Shown: positions 36,721 to 45,898, numbered from the stretch's first letter. The stretch is DNA of 60,990 nt from Desulfobulbaceae bacterium (GCA_012744275.1 JAAYIE010000100.1:1-60990); one strand, 5' to 3'. Notes: generated by a model not told the origin, from the letters alone. Made by a program: numbers and translations.

Positions 36721-37710
36721 ATGCAGCGAGATCCCGCGTATTACATTCAAGGCGTTCTGGACTATAATCGGTTGCAGCTGTCCAGAACGATTACTCTGGT
36801 GGAAAGCACGCTTGTCGCCCATCAGGAGATTGCCAGAGATATCATCAACGAGTTGCTGCCACATACGGGCAAGGCTGTTCGGCTGGGTATCACCGGTGTA
36901 CCGGGGGCTGGTAAAAGCACCTTCATTGAGAGTTTTGGTCACATGCTGGCTGAGCAGGGCCACAAGGTCGCAGTCTTGGCTATTGACCCCAGTAGTACCC
37001 GCAGTGGCGGTTCCATCCTTGGTGACAAAACCCGTATGGAACAGCTGGCTGTGCATCCCAATGCCTTTATCCGCCCCTCCCCTTCCGGAGGCAGCTTGGG
37101 CGGCGTTGCCCGTAAAACTCGTGAGTCCATGCTGGTGTGTGAAGCTGCAGGGTTTGATGTGATAATCGTCGAGACCGTTGGCGTAGGGCAGTCGGAGACC
37201 ACGGTTGCATCCATGGTGGATTTTTTCCTAGTTCTGCAAATTTCTGGGGCTGGCGACGAGCTCCAAGGCATTAAAAAGGGCGTATTGGAAGTAGCTGATG
37301 CCATAGTGGTCAACAAGGCTGATGGCGATAATATCAACCGAGCAAAGCTGGCAAAGAAGCAGTATGAAACCGCCCTGCATCTAGTCAAGCCCACCTCACC
37401 CAACTGGATGCCCCCAGTTATGACCTGCAGTGCTGTTGAAAGAACCGGCCTGCAGGAAGTTTGGGACACCATCATCAACCACAAAACAATAATGACCCGC
37501 ACCGGCGAGTTGCAGCAAAAGCGCCGGGAACAGGCCATGGACTGGATGTGGTTTCTGGTAAACGAAGGGCTGGAAATCTGGTTTTACCAACACCCAGAGG
37601 TGCAAAGCCAACTGCCGGAACTGCGTAAAAAGGTGGAAGAAGGCAATATTGCCCCTACGAGAGCGGCAGACGAACTGATTTCTATTTTGGGCAAGGATCT
37701 ACTGTTGTAA
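36721..37710 (+). CDS. meaB: MeaB/ArgK GTPase, methylmalonyl-CoA mutase chaperone
   Basis: G3E-type GTPase that protects and reloads the B12 mutase. It is about 329 residues. RLGITGVPGAGKSTFIESFG near residue 55 is the P-loop, AVLAIDPSSTRSGGSILGDK near 83 and IIVETVGVGQSETTV near 147 are MeaB-specific switch motifs, and VVNKADGDN near 198 is the guanine-specificity motif. The ATG at 36721 has an AAGAGGG site just before it; a GTG two codons upstream is also in frame. It is located directly after the mutase gene, from which a hairpin separates it. Confidence 0.95.
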   Translation: MQRDPAYYIQGVLDYNRLQLSRTITLVESTLVAHQEIARDIINELLPHTGKAVRLGITGVPGAGKSTFIESFGHMLAEQGHKVAVLAIDPSSTRSGGSILGDKTRMEQLAVHPNAFIRPSPSGGSLGGVARKTRESMLVCEAAGFDVIIVETVGVGQSETTVASMVDFFLVLQISGAGDELQGIKKGVLEVADAIVVNKADGDNINRAKLAKKQYETALHLVKPTSPNWMPPVMTCSAVERTGLQEVWDTIINHKTIMTRTGELQQKRREQAMDWMWFLVNEGLEIWFYQHPEVQSQLPELRKKVEEGNIAPTRAADELISILGKDLLL

Positions 37711-37850
37711 AAAGCACACAAGCTTGGTGCCCAGGATGGAGGTGCATATAGCCTGTGGGCAAAAATGTTTATGATATCTCCTATGGGTCACTAAAAAGCT
37801 AAAGACTGTACTTTCTGATTTATGATCTGAATCCAGAGCAAGACCACAAA

Positions 37851-37886
37851 AAAACCATCAAGGACATCTGTTCTTGATGGTTTTTC
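37851..37886 (+). terminator. Terminator between meaB and the SagB-like gene
   Basis: Arms AAAACCATCAAG (37851-37862) and its complement (37873-37884) around a ten-base loop, with TTTTTCT at the end on the plus strand and an A-rich flank giving T residues on the minus strand. It can serve both convergent genes. Confidence 0.88.
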
Positions 37887-37903
37887 TGCCTCACGAAGCA
37901 TAT

Positions 37904-38671
37904 TCAAATATTCTTCTTTTTTCCGACTGCTGCAATATACACGGTAAATTCCTCTTCTCCATCAACCCCAAGAAGGAGATCACATTTATCCTGATAGTAT
38001 GCGGCAATAGTGCAAACACCAAGCCCCATGGCTGCAGCTGCGAGGTACAAATTCTGCCCCACATGGCCGGCATCAACAGCGATTACCTTGTGCGCAGCAA
38101 GGTCATAGCGCCATTCCATACGATTAGGAACGGTTGTCCAAAATAAACTGACCGCTGCTTTGGTTACACAGCCCTGACGTAGGCAAGCCTCTCCCGCCTT
38201 GCTGCCAATATCCCCATCACTGCGCATCAAAACCAGTACATGCTCAAAGGGTAAATACCGGTAGACCCCTGGCTCTAAAGCTTCTACCCGATCAATTGCC
38301 AGATAGGTTTCAAAGGAGTGCCTGGCCCCGGCCGAAGGCACGGTTCGCAAAGCTGTTGTTGGGCCGACAACACGCCGTACCCCTTGAACCGCCCACAACA
38401 GGGCGGACAACTCCTCTAAGGTCAAGGATGCCCCACTGTAGTTGCGTACACTTTCCCGTGAAGCGATGGCAGCCGACACCGGCATGGTCGCCAGACGATT
38501 CAAGGCTTCCTTTCCACTCGGTAGAACAATTCGGGCCAGAGCTAGGTCACATATCTGCTGCAGTGCAGGAGCCGGCTTATGCAAGGCCTGTCCAGTTTGT
38601 GAAAAATCAATTTGCTGACGAATGGTATCCTTTAGAAAAAATCTACCCGCTTCAAATCGTTGTTTGCCCAC
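37904..38671 (-). CDS. SagB/ThcOx-type nitroreductase-fold oxidoreductase
   Basis: A 255-residue FMN-dependent oxidoreductase of the SagB/ThcOx branch. SRESVRNYSGASLTLEELSA near residue 72 and LLWAVQGVRRVVGPTTALRT form the FMN phosphate region, followed by VPSAGARHSFETYLAI near 112. VDAGHVGQNLYLAAAAMGLG near 198 is the conserved C-terminal flavin motif. In streptolysin-type and cyanobactin systems such enzymes oxidise thiazolines and oxazolines, but no precursor peptide, YcaO or maturation gene is adjacent here. Stand-alone members are common in anaerobes and their substrates are unknown. Confidence 0.85.
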   Translation of the reverse strand: MGKQRFEAGRFFLKDTIRQQIDFSQTGQALHKPAPALQQICDLALARIVLPSGKEALNRLATMPVSAAIASRESVRNYSGASLTLEELSALLWAVQGVRRVVGPTTALRTVPSAGARHSFETYLAIDRVEALEPGVYRYLPFEHVLVLMRSDGDIGSKAGEACLRQGCVTKAAVSLFWTTVPNRMEWRYDLAAHKVIAVDAGHVGQNLYLAAAAMGLGVCTIAAYYQDKCDLLLGVDGEEEFTVYIAAVGKKKNI

Positions 38672-38723
38672 ACTTCACTCCATGCACCGTTACGATGTGC
38701 CTATTATCTCTGCGTAAGACAAA

Positions 38724-38950
38724 TCAAAAAGGTTTATCCATCGGATAAACCATCTCTTTCCTCGTAAATACACCCGGCCCGTACAGCAAATGCAGGAGTT
38801 CCTCTCCCTCCGGGTCGAGCTGGGTGAACTGCACACCCAGTCTGTATCTGCTCCCAGCGAGTTCCTGCTCACAGTATACATGCGGGCCGCTTCTCCATGC
38901 GTGGCACGGATAGATTCGCGTTGCTCCTTTATGGATATTTCAACCGGGTA
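38724..38950 (-). pseudogene. Possible C-terminal remnant of a PilZ-like protein
   Basis: One minus-strand frame ending at 38724 reads SRYRLGVQFTQLDPEGEELL and then HLLYGPGVF. This resembles the C-terminal strand and helix of PilZ-type c-di-GMP-binding domains. Upstream, in-frame stops interrupt it, and neither an N-terminal arginine motif nor a start codon was found in the 160 bp up to fbp. It may be a decayed gene. The match is short, so it could be chance. Confidence 0.35.
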
Positions 38951-39109
38951 CCAGGAGGAACGTTATCCTCTTTGCGGAGGGCTCTGTTTATCAGTTTATT
39001 GGGCTGCCATAAGCAAGAACCTCCTGGATTTTCTTCAAAAGTATGATTCTACCGCACTCTACTCATTCTCCTATTGGCGATCACATTTCAGCCAAGCCAT
39101 GGGGGCTCC

Positions 39110-40132
39110 TTATGGCCGTCCGCCTCGCAAAAACAATTCTGCCAAGTCCACATCGTGCTGTGAGCCGATAATAAGCGGTACCCGCTGGTGCAGCCCTGTT
39201 GGCTCAATATCAAGGATGCGCCTGCCATCATCGGTTACCGCACGCCCGCCGGCCTGCTCAACCACCATGGCCAAAGGTGCTGCCTCGTACAGCAAGCGCA
39301 ACTTGCCTTCAGTTTTATCGCTGCTTTTTTTGTCGCGTGGATAGAGGAATATACCGCCTTTCACCAGATTACGATGAAAATCAGACACCAGAGAGCCTAT
39401 ATAGCGGGCGCTGTAGGGTTTGCGGCCATTGGCGTCACTTTTCAGATAATTGACGAAATCCCTGGTGTCGTCAAACCAGTAAGGAGCGTAGGCCTCGTTG
39501 ACGCTGTAATACAGGGAGGCATCTGGAATGCGCATATGCGGATGAGACAGAAAAAATTCACCCACGCTGGGGTCCAAGGTAAAGCCATGCACACCTGAGC
39601 CGGTGGTGTACACAATCATGGTTGAAGAACCATAGATGATGTACCCCGCCGCCACCTGACTGCTGCCCTTCTGCAACAAATCAGCCACTGTACCCGGGCC
39701 TCCGGAGCTGGCTCGACGGTGAATAGAAAATATCGTTCCTACACTCACATTCACGTCAATATTGGTTGAGCCGTCCAGGGGATCAAAGGCAATAGTATAA
39801 TTACCCTCATACCCAGGCAGGGATGGGATGGGATCATCCTCCTCCTCCGAGGCCATCACACAGATATGCCCGCACTGCTCCATGCGGCGCTTAATAGTCT
39901 GATTGGCAAAGACATCCAGCTTCTGCACATTCTCGCCTTGGATGTTGGTGCGACCGGACTGGCCTAAAATATCGGCCAGACCCGCCATGTTCACCTCGGC
40001 GCTGATGATCTTGCCCGCCACCACCAGGTCGGAGAGCAAGGCAGTCAGCGCACCTGTGGCTTCGGGATGCAGCTTCTGGTCATCCAAGAGCTGACGGCTG
40101 ATGGTAATACCTTTACGCTTGACCAGTGCCAT
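39110..40132 (-). CDS. fbp: Fructose-1,6-bisphosphatase, class I
   Basis: Gluconeogenic phosphatase, 340 residues from the ATG with an AAAGGAGGA site. MASEEEDDPIPSLPGYEGNY near residue 92 and IAFDPLDGSTNIDVNVSVGT near 113 contain the metal and phosphate ligands. Further matches are GYIIYGSSTMIVYTTGSGVH near 163, YSARYIGSLVSDFHRNLVKG near 240, GGIFLYP, and KLRLLYEAAPLAMVVEQAGG near 273. The class I type is complete. A longer frame to 40159 adds nine residues with no support. Confidence 0.95.
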   Translation of the reverse strand: MALVKRKGITISRQLLDDQKLHPEATGALTALLSDLVVAGKIISAEVNMAGLADILGQSGRTNIQGENVQKLDVFANQTIKRRMEQCGHICVMASEEEDDPIPSLPGYEGNYTIAFDPLDGSTNIDVNVSVGTIFSIHRRASSGGPGTVADLLQKGSSQVAAGYIIYGSSTMIVYTTGSGVHGFTLDPSVGEFFLSHPHMRIPDASLYYSVNEAYAPYWFDDTRDFVNYLKSDANGRKPYSARYIGSLVSDFHRNLVKGGIFLYPRDKKSSDKTEGKLRLLYEAAPLAMVVEQAGGRAVTDDGRRILDIEPTGLHQRVPLIIGSQHDVDLAELFLRGGRP

Positions 40133-40202
40133 GGTGTCCTCCTTTATCTTTGTATACAAGCGTTAGCACGCGCTTTCACCTCGTGGATTATTGCATTAGC
40201 CG

Positions 40203-41750
40203 TCAGGCGCCACTCAGCTTTTCCCAGCCATTGAGCGCACGCAGCAAGGTGCGTACCCCGGCCCCAGAAGCGCCTTTGGGTACGTAGGACTTTTCAGTAA
40301 AATTATAGGCAGTACCGGCAATATCCAGATGTGCCCACGGGGTCGTTCCGACAAATTCCTGCAGATAACAGGCAGCAGTAATGGTGCCTGCGCTGCGATC
40401 ACCAGCGTTTTTTATGTCAGCCACTGTAGAGTCCAGCTGCTTACGGTATTCCGGCCCAAGGGGCAGCCTCCAGAGCGGTTCACCGGTTTCTTGTCCTGCC
40501 TTGAGCAGACGTTTAGCCAGGCGGTCATCATTGGCAAGCAGACAGCTGTAATGATGCCCAAGTCCCACCACCGCCGCACCGGTCAGGGTGGCGATATCAA
40601 TCACCGCATCCGGCGCATAGGTGGCAATGCCGTAGGCAATAGCATCCCCTAAAATAAGACGTCCTTCTGCATCCGTATTGACCACCTCGGCGTTCAAACC
40701 ACCATAGTGCCGCACCACATCTCCTGGTTTAATTGCCGCAGATCCGGAAAGGTTCTCCGTGGCAGGTACCAGACCAACCACGTTGACCCCGCTGGTCCCC
40801 AACTCAGCCAGGGCCTGCATGACAGCCATTACCGCTGCACCTCCGCACATGTCAAACTTCATCTCTTCCATGCCTGCAGGAGGTTTTGCGCTGATACCTC
40901 CGGAGTCAAAGGTAAGGCCCTTGCCCACCAGCAGTACGGTTGGGTATTTCTTTGCAGTGCGGTATTCGATTACGGAGAGGCTGGGTGGTAAAGCCGAGCC
41001 ACGGTTCACAGCCAGAATTGCCTCCATGCCCAGCTTGCCCATTGCGATCTCATCAATAACTGTGGTCTGGAGCTTTTTCTTTTTACCGATTTTTTCAGCA
41101 TGGGCGGCAAAATCCGCCGGGGTCCAACGATTGGCGGGCTGATTGCCCATGTCTCGGGCAACACATACCGCCTGGGACATAATCTGCGCCTGCTTTATGG
41201 CGCGTTGCACTTCCTTAACAGCCGTATTGTCACCATAGATATAATAACGAAGGTCTCGTTCCGGCCCACCATCGGCAGGCACCTGCTCCCGCTTGTAGCC
41301 GCTAAACACATAGCTGCCTAAAACAAGGCCCTCAACCAGCGAGCAGGCTGTACTTTCAGGTGTCAGGGGAAGCTGCCAGGGCAGGAATATCAGGACATCA
41401 CCACCGCCAACACGTCGTGCCTCCTGGGCAATGGTGCCAGCACACAGGCGAAGTTTTTCCTGCAGGCTGTCGTGATTGGCCTCTGCTGTATCAATGGCAA
41501 GTAGCAAAACCCGTTTAACTTGGAAAGGCTTTTCTCCTTTCCAGTCCATCATGGCTGGATATAGCCAAACCTGCTGGCCGGGTTTGGCAAACAAATCGCC
41601 GGAATCTGCTATATGACTGATGGCCTCGATAAGTGCCCGGCTATATAAGGTGCTGTCCTGCCACTTATCCTTTTCAAGCACAAGCACCATCACTTCTCCA
41701 GAAAAACTCTCTGGATCAGCATCAAATATCTGAAATACAGGTTTTTTCAT
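40203..41750 (-). CDS. pepA: Leucyl aminopeptidase, family M17
   Basis: Cytosolic dinuclear-zinc aminopeptidase, 515 residues from MKKPVFQIF. The N-terminal domain is variable. The catalytic domain has DMGNQPANRWTPADFA near 190, LLVGKGLTFDSGGISAKP near 265 with metal-binding Lys and Asp, MKFDMCGGAAVMAVMQALAE near 290, and NTDAEGRLILGDAIAYG near 350 with the remaining ligands. The open frame continues to 41834, but similarity starts at this methionine. It is followed after about 70 bp by fbp on the same strand. Confidence 0.93.
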   Translation of the reverse strand: MKKPVFQIFDADPESFSGEVMVLVLEKDKWQDSTLYSRALIEAISHIADSGDLFAKPGQQVWLYPAMMDWKGEKPFQVKRVLLLAIDTAEANHDSLQEKLRLCAGTIAQEARRVGGGDVLIFLPWQLPLTPESTACSLVEGLVLGSYVFSGYKREQVPADGGPERDLRYYIYGDNTAVKEVQRAIKQAQIMSQAVCVARDMGNQPANRWTPADFAAHAEKIGKKKKLQTTVIDEIAMGKLGMEAILAVNRGSALPPSLSVIEYRTAKKYPTVLLVGKGLTFDSGGISAKPPAGMEEMKFDMCGGAAVMAVMQALAELGTSGVNVVGLVPATENLSGSAAIKPGDVVRHYGGLNAEVVNTDAEGRLILGDAIAYGIATYAPDAVIDIATLTGAAVVGLGHHYSCLLANDDRLAKRLLKAGQETGEPLWRLPLGPEYRKQLDSTVADIKNAGDRSAGTITAACYLQEFVGTTPWAHLDIAGTAYNFTEKSYVPKGASGAGVRTLLRALNGWEKLSGA

Positions 41751-41920
41751 CCTTGCTATTACTCTCCAGTGCAACTGAAACAGTGTATAATTCTTCCCAA
41801 AAAAAAAAGAAGCGTATAATGTTGATATGTGCATTGTATTACTCCAATATTTTCCGAATCACAATCCGCAATCCGCACCGACCTGTCTGAATGGGCAGCA
41901 ACGGTTATGAGGAGGTCAGC

Positions 41921-42955
41921 TTGTTACTCGTATTTTTTCTCGCCGTGGGTGGTGCGCTCTTCGCCTCTTTCTTCTGTTCCCTGTTTGAAGCCACCCTGCT
42001 CTCCCTGTCGGCCACTCAGGTGGAACTGCTCGCAGAAAAAAATCCGGACAAAGGAGGGCAACTGCGGGACATGAAGGAAGACATCAATCAGCCCATTACC
42101 GCCATCCTCACCCTCAACACCCTGGCGCACACTATTGGCGCGTCTGTTGCCGGCGCCGCAGCGGTGAGTCTGTTTGGGGAAAAGGGCCTGGTATGGTTTT
42201 CCCTGAGCTTTACCGTGGCCATCCTGCTGTTGACGGAAATTATACCCAAGACAGTTGGAGTCAACTTTGCCCGGCAATTGGGACCCTATATCGTTGTGCC
42301 ACTGAAAATCATGATTTTGATGCTGAAGCCACTTATACTTCTGGCACAGCTGGTGAATAAACTCATTCCAGGCGATCATGACCAGCATCAGTTCTCCACC
42401 GAAGAGCTGAAGACAATAGCCAGTCTCAGCCGAAAATCAGGTGTCATTCAAGCTGATCAGGAGGCAGTTATCGCCAACATCCTGCAGTTGGGGCAAATCA
42501 CTACCCGCGATATCATGACCCCGCGCACCGTCACTTTCACTGTCCCGGCAGATCTCACCATCAAGGAGGCTGCTCGCATGGAAGAACGCTGGCGCAGGCA
42601 CAGCAGGGTACCGGTGTACGATTCGGAGCCCGACAACGTGGTTGGCCTGGTACTGAGTCAGGATGTATTGCTTGCGGCAGCAGAGCAGCATTTCGACATT
42701 ACTCTGGTCCAGCTCATGCGGCCGGTCCATTTTGTACCAGAAACAGCACCTGCAGATCGTATCTTTCTGGATTTTTTTGAAAAACATCAGCATCTTTTTG
42801 TGGTGGTGGACGAGTACGGCAGCGTCACCGGCGTTATCAGCATGGAGGATATACTCGAAGAAATAATCGGGCGTGAGATTGTGGACGAATCAGACACTGC
42901 CCGTAATATGCGGGAGCTGGCACGGCTGCGGAAGAAGAAACGGCGGACCGACTGA
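41921..42955 (+). CDS. CNNM/CBS-domain membrane protein (hemolysin C/CorC-like)
   Basis: Membrane protein of the CNNM family with three or four N-terminal helices (residues about 1-140) and a pair of CBS domains (about 195-320). LLTEIIPKTVGVNFARQLGP near 105 is the DUF21/CNNM signature. MTPRTVTFTVPAD and RRHSRVPVYDSEPDNVVGLV mark the first CBS domain, and VVVDEYGSVTGVISMEDILE the second. Related proteins take part in magnesium or cobalt export or resistance. The GAGGAGG at 41909 lies inside the frame starting at ATG 41891 and six bases before a TTG at 41921, so I prefer the TTG; the protein then starts with its first helix. The usual C-terminal CorC_HlyC domain is missing. Confidence 0.87.
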   Translation: MLLVFFLAVGGALFASFFCSLFEATLLSLSATQVELLAEKNPDKGGQLRDMKEDINQPITAILTLNTLAHTIGASVAGAAAVSLFGEKGLVWFSLSFTVAILLLTEIIPKTVGVNFARQLGPYIVVPLKIMILMLKPLILLAQLVNKLIPGDHDQHQFSTEELKTIASLSRKSGVIQADQEAVIANILQLGQITTRDIMTPRTVTFTVPADLTIKEAARMEERWRRHSRVPVYDSEPDNVVGLVLSQDVLLAAAEQHFDITLVQLMRPVHFVPETAPADRIFLDFFEKHQHLFVVVDEYGSVTGVISMEDILEEIIGREIVDESDTARNMRELARLRKKKRRTD

Positions 42956-43100
42956 CCCTGCGTATAATTTGAATGGTGAGGAAAACGGTTTTGATGAAAG
43001 ACAATATATGGTAAAATGCCGCGTTGTGGTGCAACTCGTAACCTGTACGTACAGTACTGCTGGTCCAGCCTTCCCGATCACACTCTTCCTACACTAGTAC

Positions 43101-43808
43101 TTGACAATGCTACCTAGAAATCTATCTCAAAAATCTCACGTGCTGTTCAGATGTTTGCCTTGCGGCTTTATTCTTATTGCGTTGGCGCTTGCAAATCTTG
43201 TCCTACCAGCAGCAGCATTAGCAGAAACCAAGTACGCCAAACCGGCCATGGAAATCGTGGTGCGGGAAGCCCAGTCGGTCAGAAGCCCGATCGTGGCCAC
43301 GGTCAATCTGGCAGAGCCGGTAGAACTGCTGGGAGGGAACAACGAGTGGTCAAGGATCAAGGCACCCAACGGCACCATCGGCTGGGTGCGTACCCGCAAT
43401 CTCAGCAATGCCCCTTTTCTGCCCTCGGAGATTTTTCAGCCGGGATCGACCAGTGGCAAGGTGCTGCTGGATGCAGAAGCTGCTTTTAAAGAGGTGAATG
43501 CCGCCAACGCGCAACTGAAACAGGAACTGGCCTCCTGCACCACGGATCGTAATACTCTGGAAGACAAGTACACCACCCTGACCAATGATCCGGACAGCAT
43601 CCTGCACACCAAAAACTCGCTGGAAGATGCTCGCACCCAACTGGGTGATGCAGAAGAAAAGCTGGCCCAGGCACAGATTGAAAATAAGGCCCTGAAAATG
43701 AATCAGTCCATCATGTGGTTTCTGGCGGGTGGTGGTGCGCTTTTTCTGGGCTGGATAATCGGTCGTTTCTCGGGCAATAGCCGTAAAAAACGGGGATCAT
43801 TATATTAA
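43101..43808 (+). CDS. SH3-domain protein of the TIGR04211 type
   Basis: A 235-residue envelope protein. A signal peptide ends near AAALAETKY (about residue 42). A bacterial SH3 domain follows (about 45-105: EIVVREAQSVRSPIVATVN, WSRIKAPNGTIGWVRTRNLS). Then comes a coiled coil (about 125-200) and a C-terminal transmembrane helix IMWFLAGGGALFLGWIIGRF with a basic tail. This order matches the TIGR04211/YgiM family, thought to be periplasmic and membrane-anchored, possibly associated with cell wall or phosphate-transport genes. No specific function is proposed. Confidence 0.82.
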   Translation: MTMLPRNLSQKSHVLFRCLPCGFILIALALANLVLPAAALAETKYAKPAMEIVVREAQSVRSPIVATVNLAEPVELLGGNNEWSRIKAPNGTIGWVRTRNLSNAPFLPSEIFQPGSTSGKVLLDAEAAFKEVNAANAQLKQELASCTTDRNTLEDKYTTLTNDPDSILHTKNSLEDARTQLGDAEEKLAQAQIENKALKMNQSIMWFLAGGGALFLGWIIGRFSGNSRKKRGSLY

Positions 43809-44228
43809 ATCGTTTAGACCAAAGATGCATAAGAATCCACAGCATCAGCTGCTGCATTGGACTCTGTGTATCTAACATTGTACCAATCCGGCACAGGCGG
43901 CAGCGTGCTCTACCCAAGAACAATACCTCTGTGCCTACAGATCGGCTCGCAGTCCCGACTTAAGCTGTTGCCAAGTTTGTTGTCGAACGAGGTTAGAATC
44001 TGGCGGCGAATATACAAGCGATACTCCAAGTGACATTCTTCATCGCGAGCAAATGTTTGGGGTTACTCGACCGTATAGTGATATCCAGAAAACTTCACCC
44101 CGCTGCCATCAAAGAAACAGCAGTGCGAACCGTTTGTCTGACAACCTAGCTGCCCGTTGAAAAAGTTTCCATGTGGGCCATGATGGCCTTCTCCACCTTA
44201 AGGAGAGTCCATGGGCCTTGGTTAGAGT
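43809..44228. other. Gene-free region before the transposase remnant
   Basis: About 420 bp with no coding or RNA signal that I could identify. Short frames on both strands resemble no family. The segment from about 44165 (several short GC-rich repeats and ATGGGCC) may be the decayed left side of the insertion element that follows. Confidence 0.4.
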
Positions 44229-44690
44229 TTGGAACAGCAGCGCACAATATGGCTTGCCTATGTCTCAGATACCACAGAGCCAGGAGCACGCTTCTACGGC
44301 CAGTTGCAAAAGATTTTACGCAAGGCTGGTTTCGATGCCTTTATCGAAAGCCTGCACGCTCCCACTTCCACCTGCAATGTTAGCCCCGAATCCACCCCCG
44401 CCTGGCGCTGTTTCCGCATGCTGTTGATCGGCTACTTCGATGACATCGACTTGAAGCACCGCATCTTCAGTTAAGGTTTGCGGCTTGAAGTGTATTACGG
44501 AAGACCAGGGAGTTGGTGCCTCGTCCATGGAGGCGAAAGCTGCCATGAGAAGCTTTCTGCGACGGAGTACAGACAAAAGCTATCAGCAGCTGCTAAAAAA
44601 GTGCTCTATTCGGTGCCAAGATAAGGAAAAGAAGCAAAGATTTTTTAAAAAAGCAGAAAGACCGATACATTTGCGCACCAAACACAGCTT
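44229..44690 (+). pseudogene. Internally deleted IS1182/DUF772-type transposase
   Basis: The first frame (44229-44474) reads AYVSDTTEPGARFYGQLQKI, RKAGFDAFIES and RMLLIGYFDDIDLKHRI, like the N-terminal DUF772 region of IS1182-type transposases. A second frame (from 44485) reads EDQGVGASSMEAKAAMRSFL, RRSTDKSYQQLLKK, like the ...TLEANAAMKSIVRRDTG... segment found much further along in the same family. The middle of the protein, between DUF772 and this motif, has been lost, and a stop separates the frames. No catalytic C-terminal domain remains and terminal inverted repeats were not recognised. Confidence 0.6.
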
Positions 44691-44707
44691 ACGAACAGCC
44701 GGAGACT

Positions 44708-45820
44708 TTATTCCAGCGCGTCCAGGGTGACCGTAACATCTACCGTGACCGCGTCTCTGATCAGAGTCAAAGTAACACTTTCACCCACCTTGTGCTTTTC
44801 AATGGCGTCACGCAACGAATCGTAGTCATAGACCGACTCGCCGTTCACCTTTTGAATGACATCTCCGGGAACAAGCCCTCCCCGCACCTGGCGGGTGCCA
44901 CGTAGACCCGCCTTTTCCGCGCTGGAGCCACGCACCACCTCCAAAATCAGTACACCTTCCACTCCCAGTTCCCGGGATATCGCAGGCTGAGCCAAGCTCA
45001 CCCCTAGGCCGGGCCTGATTACTCTGCCATGGGCAATAATCTGCGGCACCACCCGATTCACCTCACCCACCGGTACGGCAAAACCAATGCCTGAACTCGC
45101 GCCGGAAGGACTGTAGATAGCAGTGTTCACCCCGATCAGTCGACCGGCGCTATCCAGAAGCGGGCCGCCGGAATTACCAGGATTAATGGCGGCATCGGTC
45201 TGAATCACATCCTTGATGGCGCGACCGTTGGTGGCACGAATCTCCCGTCCCAAGGCACTGACTACACCGGTGGTCAAAGTCTGGTCCAAACCGAAGGGAT
45301 TACCAATGGCAAAGACCTTCTGCCCAACCAGGAGATTTCTTGATTCGCCGATGGCCAGTGGGTGCAACTGTGCCGTCGGTGCTCCTATATGCAGTACGGC
45401 AATATCCTTATCCGGTGCAACTCCCACCAAGGTAGCCTTCCAGGTACTGTGATCCGCCAGGGTTACCTCCAGGCGACTGGCATCGGAGATGACATGATAG
45501 TTGGTAACAATGCGACCATCCTTATCCCACACAAAGCCCGAACCGGTACCGCTGGGGATTTCATACGCATTAAGGTTAAAAAAATTACGCCGCAGCTCAA
45601 TACTGGTGATGTACACCACCGACGGCGCTGACTTGCGGAAAATCTCGATAGTGTTCTGTTCATCTGCTGCCAGATCGCCCCGGGCTTCAATTGCCCGTGG
45701 CAGTACCTGAGGATCATGCAGCCCAGGCTTCATGGTCTCATAGGTAAGCCATGCGAGCAGACCCAAAATAAAAAGGATTATCAGGCCCTTGCCATCCGGC
45801 TTAAACAGATTCCACATCAC
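44708..45820 (-). CDS. Membrane-anchored DegS/HtrA-type serine protease
   Basis: A 370-residue periplasmic serine protease with one N-terminal membrane anchor (LIILFILGLLAWLTYETM). The trypsin-like domain contains the triad in VTNYHVISDA (His near 107), DKDIAVLHIG (Asp near 138) and NPGNSGGPLLD (Ser near 215). One PDZ domain follows (about 275-365), with VPGDVIQKVNGESVYDYDS. The single anchor and single PDZ domain resemble DegS, the sensor protease that starts the sigma-E response. No rseA, rseB or sigma factor gene is adjacent. It is downstream of corA on the same strand. Confidence 0.9.
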   Translation of the reverse strand: MMWNLFKPDGKGLIILFILGLLAWLTYETMKPGLHDPQVLPRAIEARGDLAADEQNTIEIFRKSAPSVVYITSIELRRNFFNLNAYEIPSGTGSGFVWDKDGRIVTNYHVISDASRLEVTLADHSTWKATLVGVAPDKDIAVLHIGAPTAQLHPLAIGESRNLLVGQKVFAIGNPFGLDQTLTTGVVSALGREIRATNGRAIKDVIQTDAAINPGNSGGPLLDSAGRLIGVNTAIYSPSGASSGIGFAVPVGEVNRVVPQIIAHGRVIRPGLGVSLAQPAISRELGVEGVLILEVVRGSSAEKAGLRGTRQVRGGLVPGDVIQKVNGESVYDYDSLRDAIEKHKVGESVTLTLIRDAVTVDVTVTLDALE

Positions 45821-45857
45821 TGAGCATCTCCCAGGTTAAGGGACGCTGACGATTGAA

Positions 45858-45898
45858 GTTGTAGCAGTAGCGGCGTGAGCAAACGCAGCAGCTACAAC
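45858..45898 (-). other. Long hairpin between corA and the DegS-like gene
   Basis: Eight-base perfect outer arms (GTTGTAGC 45858-45865 and complement 45891-45898) with additional internal pairing (CGT/ACG core around GAGCAA). The corA stop codon lies in the first arm. On the minus strand no T run follows, so it could be a weak or Rho-assisted terminator or a processing site. Confidence 0.5.

Noticed and set aside
38790-39344. A 184-codon plus-strand open frame
   Set aside because: Half of it is antisense to fbp and the other half matches no family.
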